Source: Pseudomonadota bacterium (lineage in GTDB: Bacteria; Desulfobacterota; Syntrophobacteria; Syntrophobacterales; Syntrophobacteraceae). Taken from it: a stretch of 51,835 bases of DNA. The DNA lies in NCBI GenBank assembly GCA_023416335.1, contig JAEZHY010000270.1, positions 1-51,835 of the forward strand, read 5' to 3'. This document shows positions 9,230 through 19,325 of this stretch, one piece after another (the stretch's first letter is position 1; every line of letters starts with the position of its first letter). A program made the translations under genes and the position numbers. Below the pieces are notes generated by a model. The model was given only the letters and a program-made list of their open reading frames with translations. It had not been told where the DNA came from and did no database searches.

Positions 9230-10499
9230 GAAACGGGCATCCTTTTTGGACGATATGTTCTCTGACCTCGTCTTCGAAAAATTGCAGAAGACTGGTAACG
9301 GGTTCGGCAGCACCCGGAGCCAGTGCGCAGTAAGAATTCCAGACTTCGCGGCAAAGGTCCTTGAGTATGGGAATGTATTCCTCTTTCCCTTCGCCGAACT
9401 CTATTCTTCTGAGCAGATCGCGCATGTACGGCAGCCCTTCCCGGCACGGAGTACACCAGCCGCAAGATTCGCGCGCGAAAAACTCCATGAGATTAAGCGT
9501 AACCCCGACAAGGCAGGTCTTCTGGTCGAAAACCATGATCGCACCCGTACCGAGGCGGTTTCCGACCTTCTTCAGATCCTCGAAGTCCATCGGCACATCC
9601 AGGTGCTCTTTTGTGAGAAACCGCGTGGACGCGCCGCCGGGAAGGCATGCTTTGAATTCGGAACCGGGGGGCAACCCGCCGCAGTGCTCATCGATAATTT
9701 CACTCAGGCGCGTCCCCAGGCGAAGTTCGACCGCACCCGGTGAATTGATTTTACCGCTGACGCAATAGATTTTCGTCCCCGCCCCGTGCGGTACGGCGGC
9801 AAGGCTCTTGAACCACTCCGGCCCGTTTCGCAGGATGTGCGGAATGTTGGCAAGCGTCTCCACGTTATTCACAACGGTCGGTCTTTCCCAGAGCCCTTTT
9901 TCGGTAGGATATGGGGGCGGCTTCACGGGATTGGGCCGCTTCCCCATGATTGCGTTCAGAAGAGCCGAAGCTTCTCCGCAGATATATCTGCCCCCGCTTC
10001 GATGAACGACGATATCGAAGGAGTAATCCGTTCCGAGGATATTCTTCCCGATGTACCCGGCTTCCCTGGCAAGGGCCAGCTCGCGTTCCAGGATGTGGGC
10101 GCTGCTCTCATAGGAAGGGCGCACGAAGAAGAAGGCCAGGGATCCCGAGAATGCGTACGCGCAAAGAGCCATACCTTCGATAATGGTATGGGGATTAACG
10201 TGGATCATCAGCCGGTCCTTGAATGTCCCCGGCTCCATTTCATCGGCATTGGCGGCAAGATACCTGGGGAATGCGGCCGCATCCGGCACCGCTTCCCACT
10301 TCTTTCCGGCAGGAAATCCCGCACCGCCGCGTCCGCGAAGGCCGGATTCCGCAACGATCCTCGTCACCTCTTTCGGGGAAACCTTTCCCCCGATGAATTT
10401 CTCCAACGACTGATAGCCGCCGTTTTCGCGGTACTCGTCAATAGTGACTACACTGTCCGGCTTCCGGCCCTTGAAAAGCACTTGCGGATGATCTGCCAT
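9210..10499 (-). CDS. nuoF: NADH-quinone oxidoreductase subunit F (FMN/NADH-binding)
   Basis: Catalytic NADH-dehydrogenase subunit, 429 aa. The glycine-rich FMN/NADH site GLRGRGGAGFPAGKKW is near residue 55, followed by NADEMEPGTFKDR and GGRYICGEASALLNAIMG. The [4Fe-4S] N3 ligands are in ESCGWCTPCREG plus the cysteine of NSYCALAP. The ATG at 10499 lies 3 bases after the nuoE stop, and the 3' end overlaps nuoG. Together with NuoE and NuoG it forms the electron-input module. Length and motifs are complete. Confidence 0.97.
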   Translation of the reverse strand: MADHPQVLFKGRKPDSVVTIDEYRENGGYQSLEKFIGGKVSPKEVTRIVAESGLRGRGGAGFPAGKKWEAVPDAAAFPRYLAANADEMEPGTFKDRLMIHVNPHTIIEGMALCAYAFSGSLAFFFVRPSYESSAHILERELALAREAGYIGKNILGTDYSFDIVVHRSGGRYICGEASALLNAIMGKRPNPVKPPPYPTEKGLWERPTVVNNVETLANIPHILRNGPEWFKSLAAVPHGAGTKIYCVSGKINSPGAVELRLGTRLSEIIDEHCGGLPPGSEFKACLPGGASTRFLTKEHLDVPMDFEDLKKVGNRLGTGAIMVFDQKTCLVGVTLNLMEFFARESCGWCTPCREGLPYMRDLLRRIEFGEGKEEYIPILKDLCREVWNSYCALAPGAAEPVTSLLQFFEDEVREHIVQKGCPFHAKAGH

Positions 10500-10502
10500 G
10501 AG

Positions 10503-11000
10503 TTATTCCGGTTGATGAAATTCCGCTTCGTTAATCAGTTTGTCCAGGATCCTGTCGATTTTCTCGGACGTCAGTCTCCCGTAGACGCGCTTGTTTATCA
10601 TCATTGCGGGCGAACGGTCGCAATAGCCGATGCAGCACACGGGCAAAAGACTGAAAAGACCGTCCGGACTGGTCCCTCCCAGGGGTACGTTCACCTTGGC
10701 ACTGACGTAGTCGATTACACGCTGGTGGCCGTCCATCCAACACATTGCGCTGTCGCAGACGTGAATCACATATTTCCCTACCGGACTCCTGTAGATGAAG
10801 TCGTAAAAGGTGGCCAGTTCCTCGAGTTCCAGGGTGCTCATGCCGAGCAGGCCAGCCGCTTCCGTCATCAACTCGTCGGACATCCAGCCGAATGTGTCCT
10901 GGATGGTGAGCATCACATCCACGGCTTTTTCGCGTGGCGTTACGCCCTCGGCGATCATGGTCTCAAGTTTTCGTTTCAAATCTTCCGGCAGCATCAGCAT
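10503..11000 (-). CDS. nuoE: NADH-quinone oxidoreductase subunit E ([2Fe-2S])
   Basis: Thioredoxin-fold [2Fe-2S] subunit of the NADH-input module, 165 aa. The cluster ligands are seen as VCDSAMC (C-x4-C) and CCIGYC (with the C-x3-C pair), the standard N1a pattern. The N-terminal helical part includes LTIQDTFGWMSDELM, the family's quinone-module-like helix region. ATG at 11000, or the in-frame ATG two codons later, follows the nuoBCD stop by about 13 bases. Confidence 0.96.
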   Translation of the reverse strand: MLMLPEDLKRKLETMIAEGVTPREKAVDVMLTIQDTFGWMSDELMTEAAGLLGMSTLELEELATFYDFIYRSPVGKYVIHVCDSAMCWMDGHQRVIDYVSAKVNVPLGGTSPDGLFSLLPVCCIGYCDRSPAMMINKRVYGRLTSEKIDRILDKLINEAEFHQPE

Positions 11001-11013
11001 TCCAATTCGAGAA

Positions 11014-13470
11014 TCAGCGGTCGCAATCCGGCATGATAAAATCCATCGAGCCCAAAATTGCCTGCAAATCCGCTACAGGCCTCCCGATGGCTTTGCGCGG
11101 GATCAGTTGCAGGTTGGCGAAATCCGGGCCTCGGACCCGCATCCGGTAAGGCATGTTCAAGCCGTCGCTTACAACATAGTAGCCCTGCTCACCGCGAGCC
11201 GTTTCCCCCGGAACATATGCCTCTCCTGCCGGCATCTTCGGTCCGCGGGTTACATTGATGAAATGATGAATTAGACTTTCAATATCCCTGAGGGTGTCTT
11301 TCTTGTCCGGTATTGCGTAGCGGTAATCGTCCGTGATGTATCTGCCCGGCGGCATGTTGGCCGCGGCCTGCTCGATGATTCGAAGGCTCTGGCGCAGTTC
11401 CTCCATCCGTACCAGGTATCGGGCATAACAGTCTCCCGCGGTCTGTACGGGGATTTCAAAATCGAAGGCGTCGTATGCCGCATAAGGCATTTTCTTGCGC
11501 AGGTCCCATTCGACACCGCTTGCCCGCAGGTTCGGACCCGTGATTCCCCATTCCATCGCTTCCTGCTTCGGCAGGATTCCGACACCGACAGTCCGGGCTT
11601 TCACGATCGGGTTTTTGTTGACCAGCTTTTCATATTCCTTGATCCGGGCCGGGAAGATTTTGGTGAACGCATCGACGGCCTCTTTCCAGCCGTCGGGCAG
11701 GTCCATTGCAACCCCGCCTATCCGGAACCAGGACGGATGGAGCCGGCCTCCCGTGATAAGCTCGACGATGTCCATGACCTGCTCGCGTTCGCGAAACCCG
11801 TAGAAATTCAGGCTCATCATGCCGATATCGTGCAGAAACGTGCCGACCCATATGAGATGGCTGTTGATTCTGAAAAATTCCGCGAGCATCACGCGGATAT
11901 ATTTTGCTCTGTCGGGGACTTTCAAACCGGCAAGGGTCTCGACCGAATTGAGATAAGCCAGGTTGTTATTGACCCCGTTCATGTAATCGACACGGTCCGT
12001 ATACGGAATGAACTGGTGCCAGGACTGGCGCTCCCCTATTTTTTCGACGCATCGGTGGTGGTAGCCGATGTCTTCGGCCAGATCGACTATTTCTTCTCCC
12101 CGCAACGCTAAAATGAAACGGATCACGCCGTGTGTCCCGAGGTGCTGCGGTCCATAGTTCAGAAGCATCGTGTCTTCACGGTCCGCTCCCTTCACAAATA
12201 GACTCGCGTCCGCGGGTTGCAGTCTGACTGCGTCCTCATAAGTGTAGGGAGGCATTTCCGTCGCCCTGCAGGGATGGCTTTTTCTGAGCGGATACCCTTC
12301 CCATTCCGGCCACATCAGTATGCGCCTCAGGTTCGGGTGGCCCTCGAAGCGGATGCCGAACATGTCGTAAGCTTCACGTTCATACCAGTTGGCGGACGGC
12401 CAGATGTCCGTAATGGTTCGTGTGACCGGATCGCTTCCGTGCAGGCCTACTTTCAGCCGAATGCGTCCCGGTTTTTCGAAAGAGAGCAAGTGGTAGACCA
12501 TCGTGTAATCGGCGGCCGGTCGCGACTCGGTCCCGGGCAATTTCCCTCCGGAAACGTCCTGAGCGCCTTCTCTTACCGATCCTTCAACGAGCTGCGGATT
12601 GCGATCGCGACGGCAAGACTCATCTATCGCAGTCAGATCGTCGAGCCGTACATATTTAGGCGTCGATTCATTCTTGAGGTACCACAGGACATCTTTGATC
12701 CTGCCTTCCGTCACTTCGAAAGCCGGCATGTCCGTCGTGTTCGGAACCTGCCGAACCGATTCTCCAAATCTTTCGGCGAGGGCTTCCGCGATGGATTTTT
12801 CGTGGTCCTTGAGCGTTATCCTCGGGGCAGGCGGGGTCCACATTACGTCGGAACGGCTCCCCCAGAATCGCGGCGGCGTTACGGATGTTCCCCTCTCCGG
12901 AACTCCCTCATACCCGGGACCGCGCGTGTCCCGCGTCTTCGTGACATTGTCGACCAGGATGGAACGGGAAGTTCCCTGAATCCCCCCGGGACGGTGGATA
13001 ATCGGCCGGGCGGGAAATTCGGAGGATGCAATTTTCTGCTGCAACAACAGGAGGGCCTGCTCCAGCGCTTCGGGCCGGGGCGGGCACCCTGGAACGTAGA
13101 CGTCCACGGGCAGAACCTGATCGCACCCCTGGACGACGCTGTATCCATCATACATTCCCCCGGAGTTGGCGCACGACCCCATGGATATCACCCATCTGGG
13201 TTCGGCCATCTGTTCATACAGTCGAAGCACAACGGGAGCCATTTTCTTGAAAAGAGTTCCGGAAACGATCAACAGGTCGGCCTGCCTGGGGGAACCGCGC
13301 ATGACCTCAGCGCCGAACCGGGCAAGATCGTATCGCGAAGTAAATACCGCGGCCTCTTCGATAAAACAGCACGACAGCCCGAAAAACATCGGCCAGAGGC
13401 TGTTCCTGTGAGCCCAGTTGAATACCTGGTCCAGGGCACTCAGAATGGGGCCTTCAGAGTTGATCCTCAT
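11014..13470 (-). CDS. nuoBCD: NADH-quinone oxidoreductase fused subunits B-C-D
   Basis: One uninterrupted frame of 818 aa covers three core subunits. The NuoB part (about 1-165) has the tandem cysteines in [10 protein letters not shown] and the further ligands in MGSCANSGG and [14 protein letters not shown] for cluster N2. The NuoC part (about 230-420) has [20 protein letters not shown]. The NuoD part follows with [30 protein letters not shown] and the C-terminal [12 protein letters not shown]. NuoB/D form the quinone-reduction site with NuoH and NuoI. The preferred start is the ATG at 13470, overlapping the nuoA stop as ATGA; an ATG at 13491 would add seven residues. NuoCD fusions are common and B-C-D fusions are less so. 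The B-C and C-D joints show no stop or frameshift. Confidence 0.95.
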   Translation of the reverse strand: MRINSEGPILSALDQVFNWAHRNSLWPMFFGLSCCFIEEAAVFTSRYDLARFGAEVMRGSPRQADLLIVSGTLFKKMAPVVLRLYEQMAEPRWVISMGSCANSGGMYDGYSVVQGCDQVLPVDVYVPGCPPRPEALEQALLLLQQKIASSEFPARPIIHRPGGIQGTSRSILVDNVTKTRDTRGPGYEGVPERGTSVTPPRFWGSRSDVMWTPPAPRITLKDHEKSIAEALAERFGESVRQVPNTTDMPAFEVTEGRIKDVLWYLKNESTPKYVRLDDLTAIDESCRRDRNPQLVEGSVREGAQDVSGGKLPGTESRPAADYTMVYHLLSFEKPGRIRLKVGLHGSDPVTRTITDIWPSANWYEREAYDMFGIRFEGHPNLRRILMWPEWEGYPLRKSHPCRATEMPPYTYEDAVRLQPADASLFVKGADREDTMLLNYGPQHLGTHGVIRFILALRGEEIVDLAEDIGYHHRCVEKIGERQSWHQFIPYTDRVDYMNGVNNNLAYLNSVETLAGLKVPDRAKYIRVMLAEFFRINSHLIWVGTFLHDIGMMSLNFYGFREREQVMDIVELITGGRLHPSWFRIGGVAMDLPDGWKEAVDAFTKIFPARIKEYEKLVNKNPIVKARTVGVGILPKQEAMEWGITGPNLRASGVEWDLRKKMPYAAYDAFDFEIPVQTAGDCYARYLVRMEELRQSLRIIEQAAANMPPGRYITDDYRYAIPDKKDTLRDIESLIHHFINVTRGPKMPAGEAYVPGETARGEQGYYVVSDGLNMPYRMRVRGPDFANLQLIPRKAIGRPVADLQAILGSMDFIMPDCDR

Positions 13471-13880
13471 TTCCCGGCTTGGGGTCCCCAATCAAGCCCT
13501 CCTTTTTTCCAGATATAGACAAGACTGATAAAGAGCACTATTACAAAAAAGGAAATCTGGAGCCAGCCGACCCACCCAAGCTGGTAGAAGGCCACTGCCC
13601 ACGAAATCACATAAAGTGCTTCGACGTCGAAAATGAGAAAGAATGTCGCAACGAGGTAAAAAGGGACGGCGTAGAGGATACGAGCCGACCCGGTAGGGAT
13701 GACCCCGCTTTCATACGGCATTTCTTTGGCCGGGGTCTCTTTCCGCACACCAAGCCAACTGGTGAGGAAAAGGATGGCTGCAATCATCAGGACCACAACC
13801 GCCGTATAAACGGTGAGGCTCAATATGCCCGGTTTCCAGGGCGAGAGCAGGTATGCCGCATTCTGAGGCAGAGGTTCCAT
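13467..13880 (-). CDS. nuoA: NADH-quinone oxidoreductase subunit A
   Basis: Small membrane subunit of complex I and first gene of the operon, 137 aa with three transmembrane helices. Family hallmarks are the loop [14 protein letters not shown], followed by the acidic second-helix sequence [21 protein letters not shown] 13880 has a CGGGAG Shine-Dalgarno six bases upstream. The operon promoter should lie in the approximately 300 bases between this gene and the divergent carboxypeptidase gene, but no convincing -35/-10 pair was recognised on the minus strand. Confidence 0.97.
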   Translation of the reverse strand: MEPLPQNAAYLLSPWKPGILSLTVYTAVVVLMIAAILFLTSWLGVRKETPAKEMPYESGVIPTGSARILYAVPFYLVATFFLIFDVEALYVISWAVAFYQLGWVGWLQISFFVIVLFISLVYIWKKGGLDWGPQAGK

Positions 13881-14085
13881 TGGACTCCCGAAAAAAAGTT
13901 AACCGTAAACCGCTCGGACTTTCGACCGAAACTCGATCTACAACTCACACTCACCAGAAAGATTTTGTCGGGAATGCGGATTTTAACCTTCCTGCCGGCT
14001 CAACACAGGCACTGCTTCCATGCAAATTCGCGCCCCGCACTGATCTGCCCAATCTCTAATTACTGGGAATTCTTCCTAATTCCAC

Positions 14086-14110
14086 TCACCTGTGTTAATT
14101 TGACAGGTGA
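14086..14110. repeat. Inverted repeat TCACCTGT-N9-ACAGGTGA
   Basis: Perfect 8-base arms separated by 9 bases in the divergent nuo/carboxypeptidase intergenic region, 86 bases upstream of the carboxypeptidase start. The same arms recur at 24239-24295 upstream of a histidine kinase. It could be a regulator-binding palindrome or a small mRNA hairpin. The rest of the 13881-14196 interval shows no gene. Confidence 0.45.
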
Positions 14111-14196
14111 AAACTAAGAACGTGGTTCCAAAAGTCAAGAAAAGCAGCGCGGATGCGGCTTTAAGCCCACGCCCGAATATCAGCATTGGAGGAGCA

Positions 14197-15708
14197 ATGA
14201 AAGCAACGGAAGCATACGACCGGCTTCTACATCACTCGAAGGAAACCGCCCTCTACGACTCGATGAGAAGTCTCCTCGGCTGGGACCAGCGCACCTATTT
14301 GCCGCGCGGAGGCAACATACACAGAACGGAGCAGATCGCCGCAATAACCGGACTCATCAACACCCGGGAAACTGACCCCGAAAGAGGCGAGATGCTCGAG
14401 ATCGTCGAAAATTCCGAGTTGGTTGTCGATCCCCTTTCGGACGAAGCCGTCAACACGCGGGAATGGCGGAGAGTCTATGACCGCGCATGCAAAATTCCGC
14501 GGGCGCTCGTTATCGAACTTGCCAGGGCAACATCCGAAGGGGAAACGGCATGGGAAACCTGCAGGGAACGGAATGACTGGAAAGGCTTTCTTCCTTATCT
14601 CAAGCGCATCGTGAGCCTTAAACGCCGGGAGGCGACCACTCTCGCGATGGGCGACGAGGCTTATGACGGGCTTGTTAACGATTTCGAACCGGGTGAGCGA
14701 TCGGCGGACATCCAGTTCCTCTTTGACCGACTCGCCCGGGGACTCAGGGAACTTCTCCATAAAATTCAAAACAGCGGGAACCGCCCCAGGTCCGGCATTC
14801 TGCAGGGAAGCTCACCGATCCATGCGCAAAAGGGCTTCATCGGCCCGCTCATCGAACGACTCGGCTTCGATCCCGGCACGGGCAGAATCGACAGGTCCGC
14901 CCACCCGTTTACGACAGGAATCGGACCGGGAGACGTAAGGATTACAACCCGATTCGATACGAACTCTTTTGTAGGCGCACTCCTGAGTGCCGTTCACGAA
15001 ACCGGACATGCCCTCTACGAACACGGCCTTCCGGGAGAGCACTGGGGAACTCCGCGCGGTACACCAATCTCGATGGCTATCCACGAATCCCAGTCACTCA
15101 TGTGGGAGAATATGGTCGCAAGGTCTGCCGGGTTCTGGAACTACTTCTATCCATCTGCCGTAAAACATTTTCCATGGCTCTCCGAGATCGAACGGGACCA
15201 GTTCGTTCTCGCGCTGAACGAGGCCTTTCCCAGCCTCATCCGGACCGAAGCCGACGAAGTCACATACAACCTGCATATCATTTTGCGCTTTGAACTGGAA
15301 CGTGCTCTCATCCGGGGCGATCTGGAAGTGGAAGATCTTCCGAAGGAATGGGAAAACAAGATGGAGGAGTACCTTGGGATAAAGCCGCCCGACTACTCCA
15401 GCGGAGTCATGCAGGACATCCACTGGTCCGGAGGAGCCATCGGATACTTCCCAAGCTACGCCCTTGGCACCATGTATGCCGCCCAATTCTATGCCAAGGC
15501 CGAAAAAGACCTCGGCGATCTCGAAGAGATTTTCGAGACGGGCGACTTCTCGACATTCCTGGCATGGTTCCGGGAAAGAATCCATTCCCAGGGCAGCCGG
15601 TACTTTCCGCACGATCTGGTGAAACAGGTCACAGGAGAGGATTTAGACCCGGATTACCTTTTGTCCTATCTGAACAGGAAGCATGGCAGGCTCTACGGTT
15701 TTGCATAG
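14197..15708 (+). CDS. Carboxypeptidase Taq family metallopeptidase (M32)
   Basis: Cytoplasmic zinc carboxypeptidase removing C-terminal residues from peptides, probably for peptide recycling. It has 503 aa, the usual M32 length. The zinc-binding motif HETGH is at residues 267-271, and the M32-specific HESQS begins at 296, followed by WEN. Another family stretch is RFDTNSFVGALLSAVHETGHALYEHGL. The frame opens earlier (GTG 14107), but the ATG at 14197 has a strong GGAGG five bases upstream and gives the family-typical start. It is transcribed divergently from nuo. The stop is TAG at 15706-15708. Confidence 0.95.
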   Translation: MKATEAYDRLLHHSKETALYDSMRSLLGWDQRTYLPRGGNIHRTEQIAAITGLINTRETDPERGEMLEIVENSELVVDPLSDEAVNTREWRRVYDRACKIPRALVIELARATSEGETAWETCRERNDWKGFLPYLKRIVSLKRREATTLAMGDEAYDGLVNDFEPGERSADIQFLFDRLARGLRELLHKIQNSGNRPRSGILQGSSPIHAQKGFIGPLIERLGFDPGTGRIDRSAHPFTTGIGPGDVRITTRFDTNSFVGALLSAVHETGHALYEHGLPGEHWGTPRGTPISMAIHESQSLMWENMVARSAGFWNYFYPSAVKHFPWLSEIERDQFVLALNEAFPSLIRTEADEVTYNLHIILRFELERALIRGDLEVEDLPKEWENKMEEYLGIKPPDYSSGVMQDIHWSGGAIGYFPSYALGTMYAAQFYAKAEKDLGDLEEIFETGDFSTFLAWFRERIHSQGSRYFPHDLVKQVTGEDLDPDYLLSYLNRKHGRLYGFA

Positions 15709-16056
15709 TGGATGATGTTCGCCGGATCTTCGGCCGATTAGACACAGAGGGGTGGCCCGTTACCGTCGGAATGACATCAGGCCTGCCGGGACCGGGTTCC
15801 AAGCTGGAACTCATTGCCGTCAGCTTAAAGAGTCGGGTCTTTCTGCTGGGCTGAGAGCACTACATAGCCAATAGTTTAAGATCGGAGGAGCGCTCCCCGG
15901 ATTGGACAAGCCGATGCTCCGATTTCCCCGAAGGATGGGATGGCATGATACTACCATGCGGCCGGTATTTTGAATTTGGCTTTTTCGCTTTCCGTCCTCG
16001 TTCCCTCTTCTGAAGACATTGACACCCTCCCCGGAATTTTTTCAACCCTTACCACC

Positions 16057-16180
16057 CCTGATAAACCATGATAAAGCATGATTAACCCTGACCGGGAGAG
16101 ATTTGTAACCCTGATAAACCTTGAAACAAGCCTAACAGAGGTCTGACACGGGTTGAAATGAGCTGACAAAGCCTGACGCG
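16057..16180. repeat. Degenerate 10-bp phased repeat array (TGA every 10 bases)
   Basis: Within a gene-free interval (15709-16733), short units such as CCTGATAAAC, CATGATAAAG and CATGATTAAC follow each other with a period of 10 bases. TGA starts at 16059, 16069, 16079, 16089, 16112, 16122, 16144, 16154, 16164 and 16174, that is, in three blocks each in strict 10-base phase. Similarity outside the TGA core declines rightwards. It may be a decayed minisatellite or a set of helically phased protein sites. Confidence 0.55.
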
Positions 16181-16630
16181 GTGGGGCGGAGAGACGGTAG
16201 CGGGTAATTGACGAAAACCGCCGGCCCGTTTCGGTTGCATCGGAGTCTCGGATAGCTCCCGCCGCCCCCGGCCCGGTGAAAGAGCAAGTCTTATTCGGTT
16301 TTCAAAGATCTATCCGCATCCCGGGGGTTTTTCATTTTCCCCCTGCAATTAGAGACGGAATCGCAGCACATCATAAAGAATGAGTGGTTCAGGTACGGAT
16401 AATCGAGTTAAGAAATTGAAAAAAAATTCCTGTATTGCAGGGACGTGCATCCGCAGATGCAGAGGACGCAGGTTCCTGGCAGGTCGATAATGTCGAAACA
16501 TCCGGAGTCGTGTAGGCGTCTCTTAGGGGCCCAGGGCGCCACACCCCTATTGAGAGGCGGGGGCTGGAGTCTTTTGTGGATGCGTCTCCACTCTTGTGGT
16601 GGAATGTAAAAAACAAGTAGACGGTGAGTC

Positions 16631-16739
16631 GCGTAGGGTGGGCACCCCCTTTTTGGGGTGCCCACCGGCCAGCCATCCCGACGAGACTTGATCCGAGGGG
16701 ACGGACGGTGGGCACGATGGTGCTGTGCCCACCCTACGC
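16631..16739. repeat. Nested hairpin repeat (GTAGGGTGGGCAC element)
   Basis: The outer arms, 15 bases each at 16631-16645 and 16725-16739, are perfect inverted copies of GCGTAGGGTGGGCAC. Inside are two alternative hairpins: a 12-base perfect stem at 16637-16648/16655-16666 with a T-rich loop, and a 9-base stem at 16707-16715/16725-16733. The element overlaps the last codons and the stop of the downstream phosphofructokinase gene (minus strand). It has the look of a dispersed REP- or MITE-like intergenic repeat and could also act as a terminator between convergent genes. Confidence 0.65.
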
Positions 16740-18965
16740 CACTGGATCCCGGTTAACTGCCGGGATTAGGGGGCCGCTTCTGGAAAGCGAATCGATGATC
16801 GCGCACAGGTCCAGAAACCATTGATGTTTCGGACGCGAGTGGTCAAGGTCCATCTGTTCCATTACCTCGGCAAGAGAACATGACGTGATCGCCCCGTGAG
16901 TTATCCCGAATGCGAGCACCTCGCTCGATTTGCTTTCCACGGATTTGAGGAGTGCTCCCGCTGCTTCCGCGCCCATTCTGCAGGCCAGAATTCTGTCGAA
17001 TGCCGAAGGTATTCCACCTCTCTGAACATGGCCAAGCACCGCGGTGCGCACCTCGAACTCGTTTCGGCTCTCCTCTTCGAGCAGCCTGCGGAGGAAATCC
17101 GTCGTGTAGTGGTTCGATGCCTGTTCGTTGCGCATGTAGATAACCATGCGCTTCCCTGACTCGAAGCTCTCCCGCAAAATGTTCACATCCTCATTGAGTT
17201 CGGCGAGGGTGATCCCTTTTTCCGGCAGGAAGGCCTTTTCGGCACCCGTTGCAAGCGCACCCATGAGAGCGAGAAAGCCGCACTCCTTCCCCATGACCTC
17301 GACTATGAACGCCCGCCGTGTTGCGCCCGCCGTATGGCGGATCTTGTCCACAGATTCGACTATGTTGTTCAGGGCCGTATCCTGGCCGATGCACAGTTCG
17401 CTGCAGGCGATATTGTTGTCGATCGTTGCCGGAACCAGCATTATGGGAATATTGAATTCCTCGAAGCTGTTCCGCATCGAGACGAATTGCGCAATTCTCT
17501 GATATGTTCCCCAACCGCCTATGGCGATCACGCCCTTTATATTATATTTCCTTATATTCTCCGCGATCCTGGCAAAGTCGCCTTCCAATAAATCGAACCT
17601 GGCGGTCCCTATATCCGAACTCGGATGCCCCACCCAACCCACAAGTTCGTGCCAGTCAAGCTGCTGGAAATCGCCATGAATGAGTCCGTAGAATTCATCA
17701 CGCGACCCGTATACCTCGACACCGTTATTGAGAATGTATCTTGCCGCAATGCTCACTGCCGCGTTCATGGCGGGGGCATCCGCTCCGCCGGTCAGAATGA
17801 CGACCCTGTCGCCATCATCGCGCTCTTTTGCCGGAGAGATTCTCGTCAGGGTCTTAACGAGATCGAACATTCTCTGGAAGCCCTCGCCCCTGAGTTCCAC
17901 GGCTTTGGCAAAGTTTCCGCTGTCGATCTCTTTCTTCACGGCCGTGCTCTTCTCGACGACTTCGAGCAAAGGAGTTGCCACAACTTTGTTTCTGATTATT
18001 CCCACCATGTGCCTGTGAACCGTCCCTGGTTCATCGATCAGCAAATCCACTGCGGCAACGCCAAGCCGGGTGGACAGGATCCGGTCATATGCCGTCGGAG
18101 GACCTCCGCGCTGAACGTGTCCGAGCACGGTCAGGCGGACCTCTATCCCAAGTCTTTCAGCCAGAATCTTCCTTATGTCGTTCGATTCGATCGTCAGGCC
18201 GTCCGGGTGTCTCGCACCCTCGGCAACCACGACCATCTGGTGGGGCATTCCGATTTTTCTCGCCTTATCGATCGTCTCCACCATCTTCTGATGCCAGCGA
18301 AGTTCCAGTTCCTCTTCCGGGATGAGCACCCAGGTCGCTCCGCCTGCCAGAGTCGCCGCGAGGGCAAGGTATCCGCAATTTCGGCCCATTGTCTCCACGA
18401 TGAACGTTCTCTGATGCGATGCCGCAGTAGAGCTGAGGTCGTCGATAGCCCTCACGATGTGATTAAGAGCCGAATCCGCTCCAATCGACATGTCCGTTCC
18501 GCTGAGGTCGTTATCGATGGAACCGGGCAGCCCTATCACCTGGAGAACGGGAATATCGGTCGGGCCCTTTCCGCCACGCTCTTTGAAAATCTGCTCCACA
18601 TGCTCAGGCCATTCGGTTGAGAGTATGTGAGCGCCCATGAGCGAACCGTCGCCGCCAATCACGACCAATGCACCTATTCCGCGGTCGAGGACGTTTGCAG
18701 CCGCACGGCGCCGGCCTTCCACGCTTCTGAACTGCTCCGAGCGCGCAGTTCCCAGAAAAGTTCCTCCCCTTTGGAGTATGCCGCCCACATCCTTCCAACC
18801 GAGGGGCACCAATTTGTCACCGCCTTTGACCAATCCTTCATAGCCGTTCAGTATGCCGTATACCTCGATCCCCCGGTCCAAAGCCCTTCTGACAACTGCC
18901 CGTATGGCAGCATTCATCCCGGGTGAATCTCCTCCACTGGTCATGACCGCCAGCGTCTTTATCAT
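16734..18965 (-). CDS. Double-length 6-phosphofructokinase (two fused PFK domains)
   Basis: Glycolytic enzyme phosphorylating fructose 6-phosphate, with 743 aa and two consecutive PFK domains. The N-terminal half has an intact active site: TSGGDSPGMNAA, GGDGS (glycine as in ATP-dependent enzymes), PGSIDND and GHVQRGG. The C-terminal half begins near VVILTGGADAPAMNAA but has GGWGT instead of GGDGS and PATIDNN instead of PGTIDND. The Mg-ATP aspartate and the second catalytic-loop aspartate are therefore lost, while MGKECGFLA and GHVQRGG remain. By analogy with eukaryotic PFK, the second half may be an effector-binding domain (inference). The start at ATG 18965 is chosen for its GGAG nine bases upstream; ATG 18980 is the alternative. 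The stop codon lies inside a hairpin repeat. Confidence 0.92.
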   Translation of the reverse strand: MIKTLAVMTSGGDSPGMNAAIRAVVRRALDRGIEVYGILNGYEGLVKGGDKLVPLGWKDVGGILQRGGTFLGTARSEQFRSVEGRRRAAANVLDRGIGALVVIGGDGSLMGAHILSTEWPEHVEQIFKERGGKGPTDIPVLQVIGLPGSIDNDLSGTDMSIGADSALNHIVRAIDDLSSTAASHQRTFIVETMGRNCGYLALAATLAGGATWVLIPEEELELRWHQKMVETIDKARKIGMPHQMVVVAEGARHPDGLTIESNDIRKILAERLGIEVRLTVLGHVQRGGPPTAYDRILSTRLGVAAVDLLIDEPGTVHRHMVGIIRNKVVATPLLEVVEKSTAVKKEIDSGNFAKAVELRGEGFQRMFDLVKTLTRISPAKERDDGDRVVILTGGADAPAMNAAVSIAARYILNNGVEVYGSRDEFYGLIHGDFQQLDWHELVGWVGHPSSDIGTARFDLLEGDFARIAENIRKYNIKGVIAIGGWGTYQRIAQFVSMRNSFEEFNIPIMLVPATIDNNIACSELCIGQDTALNNIVESVDKIRHTAGATRRAFIVEVMGKECGFLALMGALATGAEKAFLPEKGITLAELNEDVNILRESFESGKRMVIYMRNEQASNHYTTDFLRRLLEEESRNEFEVRTAVLGHVQRGGIPSAFDRILACRMGAEAAGALLKSVESKSSEVLAFGITHGAITSCSLAEVMEQMDLDHSRPKHQWFLDLCAIIDSLSRSGPLIPAVNRDPVA

Positions 18966-19325
18966 GACTGTCTTCTCCATATTCGCGATTTACTGCCGGT
19001 GCACTGTTTTCGGCATAATTGACACCTGATTTCCCATTTACCGACCGAGTCGGCCTGCTGGTCCGCTAAGTCAAATCAAGTTATTACAAGATTCGGATTT
19101 TTGTGCAATTCTTAAAATCAGGCATCAACTGTTCGAAGACTTGCTCGAAAAGCCTTTCCTAACTACCTTCTTTCCTGTTAAAAGAAAGTACTTGGCCATT
19201 TAGGTGAAAGCGCGGTTTCCAGCCTGCTTCTCACGATGTTGTTCTCTGAATTCCGATTGCCGGCTTTCCCTAGCACCGATATCGAACAGGGCATATTCAA
19301 ACCGGAAAAAAATCCAGAGGTGACC

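Noticed and set aside
9786..13518. Long open frames on the plus strand (about 430 codons) opposite nuoF and nuoBCD
   Set aside because: They are antisense shadows of GC-rich, strongly conserved nuo genes, have no recognisable protein motifs and no ribosome sites.
14100..14130. TTGACA at 14100 as a -35 box of the carboxypeptidase promoter
   Set aside because: No acceptable -10 box lies 16-18 bases downstream.
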